A stretch of DNA of 64,000 nucleotides. Origin: Saccharopolyspora endophytica. GTDB taxonomy: Bacteria; Actinomycetota; Actinomycetes; Mycobacteriales; Pseudonocardiaceae. The notes beneath the pieces are model-generated. The model was not told where the DNA came from, ran no database searches, and saw nothing but the letters and a program-made list of their open reading frames with translations. The stretch lies in the NCBI RefSeq assembly GCF_018070075.1, contig NZ_JAGPXE010000005.1, positions 186,001 to 250,000 of the forward strand, in the 5' to 3' direction. A program made the position numbers and the translations under genes. This document shows positions 1-9,005 of the stretch, one piece after another (position 1 is the stretch's first letter; every line of letters begins with the position of its first letter).

Positions 1-2468
1 TCCGCCGTCTCACCCGGCGTGCGCCGGGGCAGGTCCTCGACCGAATCGGTGATCGACCCGCCGTCGTCGCCCTGCGGCGACAGCGACGCGCCGAAGGAGT
101 GCGGATCCGGCGCGGACGGGATCTGCGGAGCCTCCGGCGTCGACAGCGGTAGCGCCGCACCGCGCACCGGACGCTCCAGGCCCGCCGCCATCGCCACGGC
201 GCGATCCCACTCCGGATCGCCGCTGTAGTCGGAATGCCCCAGCACACCGGGAACCCAGCGGCGGCACGAGAACGGCCCCCGCTGCGGGTCCGGCAACCAG
301 TGATCGCCACCGAGCACCAGCGCACCGGTCGGTCCGCGCGTCGCCGCAGGCAGGGGACCCTCGGTGCCGTCGCCGCGAAGACCGACGCCGATCAGCATCC
401 CGTTGTAGACCTGCCGGTTCCAGGTGGTCACGGCCCCGCCCAGCGGATCGGTGCCGCGGCACAGCGACCGCCACCGGTCGCCCATCGACCCCGCCAGGTC
501 CCGCAGCGCCGAATGCGGCACCACGCCCGGGAAGGCGCGCGGATAGGCCCACTGCAACTGCGAACCGGCCGTCACCAGACCGACCCGCTCGCGGTCCTGC
601 TCCGGCAGCTTCTCCAGCAGCCGCGCGGCCGCGACCGCGGCGAGCAGGCTGCCCTGGCTGTGCCCGACCAGCACCACGCGCGTGTTCGGGTCGGACAGGT
701 GCTCGGCGGCCCGGTCGGCCAGCTCGGGGATCACCTTCAGCGCGTAGCACGGCGGCACCACCGGGTGCGCCTCGCGCGGCCAGAACAGCGCCAGGTCGCC
801 CAGCACGCCCAGCACCCGCGCGGTGTCCCGCTTCGTCGCCGCCAGGAACACCGTGCGCAGCAACCCGACCGCCAGACCCGCCAGCGTCACCACGCCGATC
901 GCGCTCAACCAGCCGACGCTGGGCATCCCGGCGAACCGGGCCGCCAGGCTCGCGGCGGTGCTGACCGTCAAGACCCCGGCGATCACCAGGAACAGCTGGT
1001 GGGAGTACCGGCGCTGCAGATCGGCGAACTTCCAGGCGCTCGCGGCCTTGCGCTGGTCCTCCTTGCGACCCGCGTGCAGCAGCGCCACCTCGTCCGGGAT
1101 GGGGTCGCCGTCCTCGCTGCGCCGGAACCGGCGGACCACCAGCCACGGCAGCGCCAGCAGCAGCGACGCGGCCAGCAGCACCACGGCGCTGCCCCAGAAG
1201 AACGTCACGTCGTCGAACGCGGCGGGCAGCAGCAGCGGAGCGGCGCCCGGTGCCCGCGGCACGCTCAGCGTCTCCCGGACGCTGAGCGCCAGGCCCGCGC
1301 CGAACCCGTTGCCGAGCATCGTCGCCAGCATCAGCACCGGCGCGGTCATCCAGCCGCCCGCCCACGGCCGCAGCTGCTTCGGCGAGGACTTCCACTCGGG
1401 CCGCGCCAGCAGCGACGCCGGGACCAGCAGCACGGCGACCGCCACGCAGGTCAGCACCAGCAGCGCGGTGATCGCGTCGATCGTCGAACCCGAACCGGGC
1501 AGCGGGCCCCTCAGCTCACCCGGGAGCAGCGCCACGGAAGCGACCAGCACACCGCCGACCGACATCAGCACCTGCCGCGCCCGCCGCCCGAGCAGCGTCC
1601 GGAAGACCTTGCTCGTCTCCCGCATCCCGGCCGGATCGTCCAGCCCGGCGGTGCCGACGACGGACAGGACCAGCAGCGAGGCAGCGACCAGCCAGCGCGG
1701 ATCGAAGCTCGGAGCCAGCGGCCCGCCCAGCGCCACGAGGGCCACAGTGGACAGAGCCGCCGTCACGTGCAGCGCCCGCAGGGCCGGGGTGTCCGGATCG
1801 GACACGACGTTCTCGCCCGGCAGCATCGGCGCCAGCGCGGAGTGCTGCGGGCTGTCCTTCTTGGGCGCGGACACCCGCCAGGACACAGTGGACAGCCGGT
1901 GCATGAGCAGCACCGCCAGCGCCACCGGCAGCAGCAGCGCGGTCGAGCGCAGCACGTCGACACCGCGCAGCGCGTCCGGGATGAAGCTCATGCACTGCGC
2001 GCCGGGCGCCAGGCACTGCGCCGCCACCAGGTCCAGGGTGATCACGGTCAGCTGCGCGACCAGCAGCATCGTCAGCAGCAGCGCCGACAACCGCAGAAGC
2101 CCGCGCAGCACCGAGCCCAGCATCCGGCTGAGCGGGTTCGCGGTGCGGGTCGGCGGCAGCATCCAGTGCGCCATGTTGGCCAGCGCGAACGGGAACAGCA
2201 GGGCCCAGGTCGCCTTCGCCAGACCACCGGAGGTCATCGCGCCCCACACGTAGCCCTCGACGATCCGGGGCACCGAGCGGTCACCGGCGTTGAGCATCGG
2301 GCCCGGAACGGGTCGGCGCAGCCGGTCGGCCGGCCGCATGATGCGACCCACCCCGTCGCCGGCCACGTCCACCGACGCCACCGAATCCGTCAGCTCGTCG
2401 CCGGTGGTGCCGAGAATTCCGTGCACGCGCAGCTCAACGACGCGGGTGTCGGGCCCGGGTACTTGCAC
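1..2468 (-). CDS. Integral membrane protein with alpha/beta-hydrolase motif (3' end outside window)
   Basis: The frame stays open from a GTG at 2468 (GGAGG six bases upstream) to the window edge, at least 822 codons, so the C-terminus is missing. The N-terminus has a VHGILGTT motif near residue 15, like the oxyanion HG loop of alpha/beta hydrolases. Many hydrophobic segments follow (for example LLRLSALLLTMLLVAQLTVI). A cytosol-type region then carries a nucleophile elbow GHSQG at residues 602-606, and further on GGDHWLP may hold the catalytic histidine. It is probably a membrane-anchored esterase or lipase-like protein. I do not recognise a named family and the substrate is unknown. The high-G+C frames on the opposite strand here are shadows. 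Confidence 0.75.
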   Translation of the reverse strand, partial: MQVPGPDTRVVELRVHGILGTTGDELTDSVASVDVAGDGVGRIMRPADRLRRPVPGPMLNAGDRSVPRIVEGYVWGAMTSGGLAKATWALLFPFALANMAHWMLPPTRTANPLSRMLGSVLRGLLRLSALLLTMLLVAQLTVITLDLVAAQCLAPGAQCMSFIPDALRGVDVLRSTALLLPVALAVLLMHRLSTVSWRVSAPKKDSPQHSALAPMLPGENVVSDPDTPALRALHVTAALSTVALVALGGPLAPSFDPRWLVAASLLVLSVVGTAGLDDPAGMRETSKVFRTLLGRRARQVLMSVGGVLVASVALLPGELRGPLPGSGSTIDAITALLVLTCVAVAVLLVPASLLARPEWKSSPKQLRPWAGGWMTAPVLMLATMLGNGFGAGLALSVRETLSVPRAPGAAPLLLPAAFDDVTFFWGSAVVLLAASLLLALPWLVVRRFRRSEDGDPIPDEVALLHAGRKEDQRKAASAWKFADLQRRYSHQLFLVIAGVLTVSTAASLAARFAGMPSVGWLSAIGVVTLAGLAVGLLRTVFLAATKRDTARVLGVLGDLALFWPREAHPVVPPCYALKVIPELADRAAEHLSDPNTRVVLVGHSQGSLLAAVAAARLLEKLPEQDRERVGLVTAGSQLQWAYPRAFPGVVPHSALRDLAGSMGDRWRSLCRGTDPLGGAVTTWNRQVYNGMLIGVGLRGDGTEGPLPAATRGPTGALVLGGDHWLPDPQRGPFSCRRWVPGVLGHSDYSGDPEWDRAVAMAAGLERPVRGAALPLSTPEAPQIPSAPDPHSFGASLSPQGDDGGSITDSVEDLPRRTPGETA

Positions 2469-2669
2469 AGGGGTCCTCCCGAGCAGGTCGTGATCATCGA
2501 ACGCCGAGGTGATTCTCCATCGTGGATGCACACATGGCGACCTCTACGATCACGATTGTGATCGTCCCGGCAGGGGATGTCATGATTTCGAACGTTTTGC
2601 CAGCGCGCCGCCGACGAGGGAGGACGGCGCCCGGCACCCCGCGGGCACCGTTGGGCTACCGTTTCCGAC

Positions 2670-3314
2670 GTGGGACGACTCATCGTCATCGAGGGGCTGG
2701 ACGGCGCGGGCAAGCGCACCCTGGCCCGGGGGATCACCGCGGAGCTCACCGCGCGCGGGTGCAGCGTGGCCGGCGCGGCGTTCCCGCGCTACACCGAGGA
2801 CGTGCACGCCGAACTCGTCGCCGAGGCGCTGCGGGGTGAGCACGGCGACCTCGGGTCCTCCGTGCACGGCATGGCGGTCCTCTACGCGCTCGACCGCAGG
2901 GGAGCGGCCGACGCGCTGCGCGCCGACCTCGACGCCCACGACGTCGTGCTGCTCGACCGCTACGTCGCCTCCAACGCCGCTTACGCCGCCGCGCGACTGC
3001 ACCAGCACGCCGACGGCGAGGTCGTGTCCTGGATCCGCGACCTGGAGATCACCCGCTTCGGGCTGCCCGAGCCGGATCTGCAGATCCTGCTCCGGGTGCC
3101 CGCCGAGGTCGCCACCGGCCGCGCCGAGCACCGCGAGCGCACCGAATCCGATCGCCGCCGCGACCGCTTCGAATCCGACACCCCGCTCCAGCAGCGCTGC
3201 GCCGAGGTCTACGCCGAGCTCGCCGACGCGGACTGGTGGACCCGGTGGGTCGTCGTCGACGGCGCCACCGAGGTCGATTTCGCGGTGCTCGTCGACAAGC
3301 ACGTCCTCGCCTGA
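2670..3314 (+). CDS. tmk: Thymidylate kinase
   Basis: Phosphorylates dTMP to dTDP with ATP in the cytosol. The 214-residue protein starts at GTG with the P-loop GLDGAGKRT near residue 9; the Arg where most bacteria have Ser is usual in mycobacterial TMK. The DR(Y/S) motif is seen as LLDRYVASNAAY, and the LID region as ERTESDRRRDRF. It lies directly upstream of mtrA, as in Mycobacterium (Rv3247c-Rv3246c). The intergenic stretch to mtrA is 139 bases with no clear hairpin. Confidence 0.93.
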   Translation: MGRLIVIEGLDGAGKRTLARGITAELTARGCSVAGAAFPRYTEDVHAELVAEALRGEHGDLGSSVHGMAVLYALDRRGAADALRADLDAHDVVLLDRYVASNAAYAAARLHQHADGEVVSWIRDLEITRFGLPEPDLQILLRVPAEVATGRAEHRERTESDRRRDRFESDTPLQQRCAEVYAELADADWWTRWVVVDGATEVDFAVLVDKHVLA

Positions 3315-3453
3315 AGGTTGAAACCGACACCACACGATGGCTGCTCCATTCGGTGGTACCGGTTGCGCTGAACCGGCGTCGAGTTCGCTACCTGCGACGA
3401 CACCCGGCGGGTGGATGCACGGACTCCAAGTGACAAGTGCAACGATGTGGTGC

Positions 3454-4131
3454 ATGAAGGCACGCGTGCTCGTGGTGGACGATGATCCGGCCCTGGCCGA
3501 AATGCTGACCATCGTGCTCCGGGGAGAGGGGTTCGAGACCGCCGTCGTCAGCGACGGCACCAAGGCGATGCCCGCCTTGCGCGAGCTCAAACCCGACCTG
3601 GTCCTGCTGGACCTGATGCTGCCCGGCATGAACGGCATCGACGTATGCAAGGCGATCCGGACCGAGTCCGTGGTGCCCATCGTCATGCTGACCGCCAAGA
3701 GCGACACGGTCGACGTCGTCCTCGGCCTGGAGTCCGGCGCCGACGACTACATGGTGAAGCCCTTCAAGCCGAAGGAGCTCGTCGCCCGGCTGCGCGCTCG
3801 GTTGCGCCGCACCGACGCCGAGCCCGCCGAGGTGCTCACCATCGGCGACGTGATCATCGACGTGCCCGGGCACGAGGTCACCCGCGACGGCCAGCCGATC
3901 GCGCTGACCCCGCTGGAGTTCGACCTGCTGGTCGCCCTGGCCCGCAAGCCGCGCCAGGTCTTCACCCGCGAGGTGCTGCTGGAGCAGGTGTGGGGCTACC
4001 GGCACGCGGCCGACACCCGCCTGGTCAACGTGCACGTGCAGCGCCTGCGCTCCAAGGTCGAGCGCGACCCCGAACGCCCGGAAGTGGTCCTCACGGTTCG
4101 AGGCGTCGGCTACAAAGCGGGCCCTCCGTGA
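3454..4131 (+). CDS. mtrA: MtrA response regulator
   Basis: DNA-binding regulator of the MtrAB two-component system, which in actinobacteria controls cell division, osmotic response and cell-wall genes. The 225-residue OmpR/PhoB-type protein has an acidic pocket DDD at 9-11, phosphoacceptor Asp53 in LLDLMLPGMNG, conserved Lys102 in MVKPFKP, and a C-terminal winged helix ending VRGVGYKAGPP. The frame is open further upstream. I chose ATG 3454 because residues from MKARVLVVDDD match known MtrA N-termini; a start nine bases upstream is also possible. mtrB follows after 265 bases. Confidence 0.95.
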   Translation: MKARVLVVDDDPALAEMLTIVLRGEGFETAVVSDGTKAMPALRELKPDLVLLDLMLPGMNGIDVCKAIRTESVVPIVMLTAKSDTVDVVLGLESGADDYMVKPFKPKELVARLRARLRRTDAEPAEVLTIGDVIIDVPGHEVTRDGQPIALTPLEFDLLVALARKPRQVFTREVLLEQVWGYRHAADTRLVNVHVQRLRSKVERDPERPEVVLTVRGVGYKAGPP

Positions 4132-4145
4132 TCGGCTGACCACCG

Positions 4146-4231
4146 GCACCGGACGCCGGTGCAGAACGCCCCGAAGCCGTCTGCGAGAGTCTGACGAGGG
4201 GTGTTCCCTCGCGAGCGGCGGAGCCGCGAGG
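4146..4231 (+). other. Hairpins between mtrA and mtrB
   Basis: Two inverted repeats follow the mtrA stop. The first is GCACCGG/CCGGTGC at 4146-4162 with a 3-base loop, 14 bases after the stop codon. The second is CCTCGCG/CGCGAGG at 4207-4231. They may attenuate transcription from mtrA into mtrB or stabilise the mtrA 3' end. The function is inferred; only the complementarity is seen. Confidence 0.4.
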
Positions 4232-4396
4232 CGTTGAGACCGCTCTCGCGACCTGCACCGCCGCGGGTTCCGACACGTCGTCCGGCGAGAACGCCGCGAC
4301 GCATGCACGAGGAGTGGCGCCCGGAGCCGGACGGCGGGTCAGGTTCCGATACCTGCACCGCTACGCAGAACGAGTTCCGAACAGCCTGAGGTCGCC

Positions 4397-6133
4397 GTGA
4401 GCGTGTGGACGCGCCAGAGCCGCTGGGTGCGGTTGTTGAGCAGTCGTGTCCGCGAGGAGACGCGCGCTCGCTGGCACCGCTTCGAGGCGCTGTGGCGGCG
4501 GTCGATGCAGCTGCGCGTCGTCGTCAGCACCCTCGCGCTGTCGCTCGCCGTGGTGATCGTGCTGGGCATGGTGCTGCAGTGGCAGATCACCTCGCAGCTG
4601 CTGGAGTCCAAGGAGCAGGGCGCGATCTCGCAGGCCGAGGTGAGCGTGCAGATCCTGGAGCGCGAGCTCACCGCCGTCGACCCCAACTCCGACAGCGTCT
4701 CCGAGCAGCTGCAGGCCGCCCTGAACCGGCTGACGACCTCCTCCTCCGGGCAGTCCACCAGCGATGTCGCCGGCGCGTTCACCGCCGTGCTGGTCGACGG
4801 TCGAGCGCCCGGCGCCCGCAACGAGCAGCCCGCCGCCGGCCCCATCGGTGACGTGCCCGAGGACCTGCGCGTGTTCGTCGAACGCGGCCAGCTCGCCACC
4901 AAGATCCACACCGTGCCGCACAGCCAGGTCACGATGATGATCGTCGGCACGCCGGTCTCCAGCGCGACCCGCCCGTTGCAGATCTACCTGCTGTTCCCGC
5001 TGACCGCCGAGCAGCAGACCCTCGCCGGCCTCCAGCGGACCCTGCTGGTCAGCGCCGTGGTGCTGCTGGCGCTGCTGGGCGCGATCACCAACCTCGTGAC
5101 CCGCCAGGTCGTGCGCCCGGTGCGGCAGGCCGCGCAGACCGCCGAGCAGCTCGCCGAAGGCGACCTGGACAAGCGGATGCGGGTGATCGGCGAGGACGAC
5201 ATGGCCCGGCTCGCCGAGTCGTTCAACGAGATGGCCGACAGCCTCAAGCAGCAGATCACGCAGCTGGAGGAGTTCGGCCAGCTGCAGCGCCGCTTCACCT
5301 CCGACGTCTCGCACGAGCTGCGCACCCCGCTGACCACGGTCCGGATGGCCGCCGACGTGCTGCACGCCTCCCGCGAGGAGTTCCCGCCCGGCCTGTCGCG
5401 CTCCACCGAGCTCCTGGTCGACGAGCTCGACCGGTTCGAGCTGCTGCTCGCCGACCTGCTGGAGATCTCCCGCCTCGACGCGGGCGTCGCCGATCTGGCC
5501 GCCGAGCGGCTCGACCTGCACGAGATCGCCGAGCGCGCCGCCGAATCCGTGCGCGCCATCGCCGACACCAGCGGCGTCGAACTCCGCGTGCTCGCACCCG
5601 CCGACGGCACCGACCTCGCCATCGTCGCCGACGCCCGCCGCGTCGAGCGCATCATGCGCAACCTCGTCGCCAACGCCATCGACCACGCCGAAGGCGGCCC
5701 GGTCGAGCTGCGTTTCGGGGGCAACGAGCAGGCCGTCGCCGTCACCGTCCGGGACTACGGCGTGGGGCTGCGCAGCGGCGAGGCCGAGCTGGTGTTCACC
5801 CGCTTCTGGCGCGCCGACCCCTCCCGCAACCGGCGCAGCGGCGGCACCGGGCTCGGCCTGTCGATCAGCCAGGAGGACGCCCGCCTGCACGGCGGCGAGC
5901 TCGACGCCTGGGGCGAACCCGGCGAGGGCTCCTGCTTCCGCCTGACGCTGCCGCGCAAACCGGGCAAGGAACCCGAGACCAGCCCGCTGTCGCTGCCGAG
6001 CACCCGGCGCATCGCCGCACCCGAAGCGCTGCTGGCCGCCGGCGTGGAACGGCCGTCCGAAGCGGACGGTGAGCAGGACGTGCGCGACACCGGGCCCGCT
6101 CGCCTGACCGAAGAGTCCTGGGAGGAGAAGTGA
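4397..6133 (+). CDS. mtrB: MtrB sensor histidine kinase
   Basis: Membrane sensor kinase that phosphorylates MtrA. The 578-residue protein has a first membrane helix around residues 38-57, an extracytoplasmic sensor region, and a second helix around 213-237. A HAMP domain follows, then a HisKA domain with phosphoacceptor His306 in DVSHELRTPL and an HATPase_c domain (NLVANAIDHAEGG as N-box, DYGVGL, GGTGLGLSI). A roughly 60-residue acidic tail ends the protein. The GTG start opens MSVWTRQSRW. The stop overlaps the start of lpqB (TGATG), so the two are translationally coupled, the standard MtrAB-LpqB arrangement. Confidence 0.94.
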   Translation: MSVWTRQSRWVRLLSSRVREETRARWHRFEALWRRSMQLRVVVSTLALSLAVVIVLGMVLQWQITSQLLESKEQGAISQAEVSVQILERELTAVDPNSDSVSEQLQAALNRLTTSSSGQSTSDVAGAFTAVLVDGRAPGARNEQPAAGPIGDVPEDLRVFVERGQLATKIHTVPHSQVTMMIVGTPVSSATRPLQIYLLFPLTAEQQTLAGLQRTLLVSAVVLLALLGAITNLVTRQVVRPVRQAAQTAEQLAEGDLDKRMRVIGEDDMARLAESFNEMADSLKQQITQLEEFGQLQRRFTSDVSHELRTPLTTVRMAADVLHASREEFPPGLSRSTELLVDELDRFELLLADLLEISRLDAGVADLAAERLDLHEIAERAAESVRAIADTSGVELRVLAPADGTDLAIVADARRVERIMRNLVANAIDHAEGGPVELRFGGNEQAVAVTVRDYGVGLRSGEAELVFTRFWRADPSRNRRSGGTGLGLSISQEDARLHGGELDAWGEPGEGSCFRLTLPRKPGKEPETSPLSLPSTRRIAAPEALLAAGVERPSEADGEQDVRDTGPARLTEESWEEK

Positions 6134-7854
6134 TGGACGCGCACAGGTCACGCCGTCTGGCGGCACTGCTGGTCCTGCTGCTGTCGGTGTCGGCATGCGC
6201 GTCGATCCCGGAGGACTCCGAGCCCAAGGCGGTCAAGGAGGTCGACGGCAGCAACACGACCATCCCGATCAACCCACCACCGGCCGACATCGACGCGCTG
6301 GCCCTGGTGCGCAGCTTCGTCGACAAGGCGGCCTTGCCCGCCAGCAACCACGAGTCGGCCCGCAAGCACCTGGCGGAGTCGATCGAGCGCAACTGGACAC
6401 CACCGCCGGGCATGCTGATCGTGGAGAACGTCGACACCATCCCGGTCGCCACGCCGCAGCCGCTGCCCGACGGGGTCCAGCTGGTGACGCTGCGGGCCGA
6501 CCGGATCGGCAGGCTGCTCGCCGACTCCTCGTTCGTGCCCGAGGCCGGGGAGTTCGCCGTGGACCTGCGGGTCGAGCGCCAGAGCAACGGCCAGTGGCGG
6601 ATCACCACGCCACCGCCGCAACTGGTCGCGAGCAAGGCGTCCTTCAGCTCCACCTTCCGGCCGGTGCCGATCTACTTCCTCGACCACGACCTCACCGGCG
6701 TCGCCTCCGACCTGCGCTACGTGGTGGCGCAACCGGCCACCACGCTGCCGCGCCGGGTCATCGACCTGCTCACCTCCGGGCCGTCGGAGGGCATGCGGCA
6801 GGCGATGCGCACCGCCATCCCGCCCGGGGTGCACCCCAAGACCAACACCACCGAGGCCGCGGACGGCGCGATGGACGTCAACCTCAGCGAGCTCGGCGAC
6901 GTCTCGCCGGAGATGCGCGAGCTGATCGCCGCGCAGGTGGTCTACACGCTCGAAGGCGTGAGCAGCGCGCGCGTGCGCATCAAGGAAGAGGGCGTTCCGC
7001 TGCTGCCCGACGGCAAGGACCTGCGGCCCACCGACATGGAGCAGTACGAGGCCGACAACGTGCAGCGCCCGGACCTGCCGGGCCTGGCGGTGGTCGACGA
7101 ACGCGTCCTGGTGCTCGACCGGAACGCGCGCCCGATCCCCGGACCGGCCGGTTCCGGCGAGTACGACGTGGTGCGCGCGGGTCGCTCCCCGCACGGCGAC
7201 AAGTTCGCCGCGGTCACCCGCCGCCCCGGCGGTGTGGCGCTGCGCGTCGGCGACTTCGGCGAGCAGCTGTCCGAGCTGCCCACGGTCGGCAACTACATGA
7301 GCAAGCCGACGTGGCGCGGCGACGAAGAGGTGTGGACGGTCGTCGACGGCCGCGACGTGGTGCGCGTGGTCGACACCGGCGGCGAGTGGAGCTCGCAGAC
7401 CGTCGACACCCGCGCGCTGCCGCCCGGCCGTCCCATCACCGACCTGCGGTTGTCCCGCGACGGCACCCGGATCGCGGCGGTCATCGACGGCAGCGTGGTG
7501 GTCGCCGGGGTCGCCGAGCAGGACGGCCACGCGGTGCTACAACGCCCGGTGGTGCTGCGCGCTCCGCAGGACATGCAGGTCACGTCGGTGGAATGGCGGC
7601 AGGACGAGTCCCTCGTCGCGATCACCAACAGCAACAACTACCCGGTCTACGACCTGTCGGTGGACGGCTTCCGCTGGGAGCCCTACACGGCGGCGAACCT
7701 GGGGCAGCCGCTGACCGCGGTCACGGTCGGCCCGGGCGGCCAGGTGGTGGTCGCCGATCGCCACGGCATCTGGCAGTCCCGGGACACCGACGACGTCTGG
7801 TCCCTGACCGACGCGCCGATCGGGGGCGCGTCCATCCCGTTCTACCCGGGCTGA
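6133..7854 (+). CDS. lpqB: Lipoprotein LpqB
   Basis: Lipoprotein partner of MtrB that modulates MtrAB signalling. The precursor has a lipoprotein signal peptide with lipobox SVSAC (Cys22). It continues with a GerMN domain (residues about 200-300, around YVVAQPATTLPRRVIDLLTSG) and a C-terminal WD40-like beta-propeller with repeats such as LRLSRDGTRIAAV. I chose ATG 6133, which overlaps the mtrB stop by one base behind GGAGGAGAAG. A GTG one codon earlier is also available. It is the last gene of the mtrA-mtrB-lpqB run. Confidence 0.93.
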   Translation: MDAHRSRRLAALLVLLLSVSACASIPEDSEPKAVKEVDGSNTTIPINPPPADIDALALVRSFVDKAALPASNHESARKHLAESIERNWTPPPGMLIVENVDTIPVATPQPLPDGVQLVTLRADRIGRLLADSSFVPEAGEFAVDLRVERQSNGQWRITTPPPQLVASKASFSSTFRPVPIYFLDHDLTGVASDLRYVVAQPATTLPRRVIDLLTSGPSEGMRQAMRTAIPPGVHPKTNTTEAADGAMDVNLSELGDVSPEMRELIAAQVVYTLEGVSSARVRIKEEGVPLLPDGKDLRPTDMEQYEADNVQRPDLPGLAVVDERVLVLDRNARPIPGPAGSGEYDVVRAGRSPHGDKFAAVTRRPGGVALRVGDFGEQLSELPTVGNYMSKPTWRGDEEVWTVVDGRDVVRVVDTGGEWSSQTVDTRALPPGRPITDLRLSRDGTRIAAVIDGSVVVAGVAEQDGHAVLQRPVVLRAPQDMQVTSVEWRQDESLVAITNSNNYPVYDLSVDGFRWEPYTAANLGQPLTAVTVGPGGQVVVADRHGIWQSRDTDDVWSLTDAPIGGASIPFYPG

Positions 7855-7874
7855 TCACCGACGCGCGTCGGTGA
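7855..7874. other. 20-base perfect palindrome after lpqB
   Basis: TCACCGACGC directly abuts its reverse complement, starting on the base after the lpqB stop codon. It could be a terminator-like cruciform or an operator for the downstream ComF-type gene. There is no U-tract. Confidence 0.45.
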
Positions 7875-7905
7875 GTCGGATCGGCGATCGGGCCATGATC
7901 GGCCG

Positions 7906-8589
7906 GTGCTGTCCCGCCTTCGCGAAGCGATCTCCGGTCTGGCCGACCTGCTGCTGCCGCTGCACTGCGTCGGCTGCGACGTCGCGGGCACCGCGTGGTG
8001 CCCGCGCTGCGCGGGCAGGCTCGGCGGGCTGCGCCGGGTGGACCGGCCGCTGTTCGGGAACTCGCCACCGGTGTTCGCCCTCGGCCGATATCGGGGCGTC
8101 GCCCGGCGCGCGGTGCTGGCCTACAAGGAGGACGGCCAGCGCGCGCTCGCCGCACCGCTGGGCGCGCAGCTGGCCACGGCGCTGCGCTCGATCACCCTCG
8201 ACCGGTCGCTGGAACCGGAGTGGTGGCTGGTGCCCGCGCCCTCGCGCGCGATGGCCTCGCGGCGGCGGGGCGGCGCGCACATGGCCCGGATCGCGCACTG
8301 GGCGGCGGTCGAGCTCAGCGCCGCGGGGATGCCGACGCGCGTCGCCGACTGCCTGCTGACCGGCCCGGGTGCCGCGGATTCGGCGGGGCTCACCCCGCAG
8401 CAGCGCCTCGACAACCTCTCCGGCCGGGTCCTGGTGCGCCCCGCTCGACTCCCGCCGGGCGGGGCGCAGGTCGCGCTGCTCGACGACGTCGTGACGACCG
8501 GAGCGACGGTGACCTGCGCTGCGGCCGCGCTCGAAGGGGCCCGACGCCCGGTCGCGGTGGCGCTGGCCCTGACCTCGACGGCCGGCTGA
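7906..8589 (+). CDS. ComF family phosphoribosyltransferase-like protein
   Basis: The 227-residue protein has an N-terminal zinc-ribbon (Cys21-x2-Cys24 and Cys32-x2-Cys35) and a type I phosphoribosyltransferase motif VALLDDVVTTGATV near residues 190-203. This is the ComF/GntX/double-zinc-ribbon architecture. In naturally competent bacteria ComF helps DNA uptake. In actinobacteria the role is not settled. It sits between lpqB and hpf as in Mycobacterium (Rv3242c). I took the GTG at 7906. Confidence 0.85.
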   Translation: MLSRLREAISGLADLLLPLHCVGCDVAGTAWCPRCAGRLGGLRRVDRPLFGNSPPVFALGRYRGVARRAVLAYKEDGQRALAAPLGAQLATALRSITLDRSLEPEWWLVPAPSRAMASRRRGGAHMARIAHWAAVELSAAGMPTRVADCLLTGPGAADSAGLTPQQRLDNLSGRVLVRPARLPPGGAQVALLDDVVTTGATVTCAAAALEGARRPVAVALALTSTAG

Positions 8590-8715
8590 TCTCGTCGAGT
8601 GATTTCCGCTTACCTGATCGGCCCAGGAACTGATCGGCGGCCGCGTTCGTTCTCCGGGTGTGAGCTGGCTGAAAAGGCAGATCGCCACCATGCGCAGAGC
8701 TACTGCGCTTTCTAC

Positions 8716-8740
8716 CCGAACGGGTGAACCACCCGTTCGG
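8716..8740. promoter_or_regulatory. 10-base inverted repeat between comF-like gene and hpf
   Basis: CCGAACGGGT and ACCCGTTCGG are separated by GAACC. It lies 127 bases past the ComF-type stop and about 265 bases before hpf. It may be the ComF terminator or a protein-binding site. The rest of the 8590-9005 gap holds the hpf leader hairpin, described separately, and no convincing -35/-10 pair. Confidence 0.5.
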
Positions 8741-8922
8741 AGGCTCACTCCGGCCACGCCTGGCACGCAGCGTGATCTGCTGCTTTCGGCAGCAAACATC
8801 ACTCTCGGTGGATGCTTGACTTCGCCCGTCTGAGGGGGTGTCACAAATCTATAAACCGAGCTAACGTGGCGAACCAATCCAGCCAACCGAGGCGGAGGGA
8901 AGGAGCGAAAACCCATGTCCCT

Positions 8923-8958
8923 GGCGCCTGAAGCGAGCTGATCTCCTTTCCAGGCGCC
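8923..8958 (+). promoter_or_regulatory. Leader hairpin and tiny ORF upstream of hpf
   Basis: GGCGCCTG (8923-8930) can pair with CAGGCGCC (8951-8958). The loop carries ATCTCCTTTC, which is partly complementary to the purine-rich GGAGGGAAGGAG at 8895-8906. An eight-codon frame (ATG 8915 to TGA 8939, MSLAPEAS) runs through the 5' arm. The pattern is compatible with a translated or alternating leader controlling hpf. It is inference from sequence only. Confidence 0.35.
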
Positions 8959-9005
8959 CCCGTGCACACCTCGCCTACGGAGCATGCAAGGAACGGAGGT
9001 CGTGA

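Noticed and set aside
234-2561. Long plus-strand frame opposite the first membrane protein gene
   Set aside because: Its protein is rich in Arg, Gln, Pro and His without any domain; the minus strand encodes a recognisable membrane protein with a GHSQG motif. It is a high-G+C shadow.
2696-2722. Arg in the P-loop of thymidylate kinase (GAGKRT) as a defect
   Set aside because: The same residue is found in mycobacterial thymidylate kinases, so it is a lineage feature.
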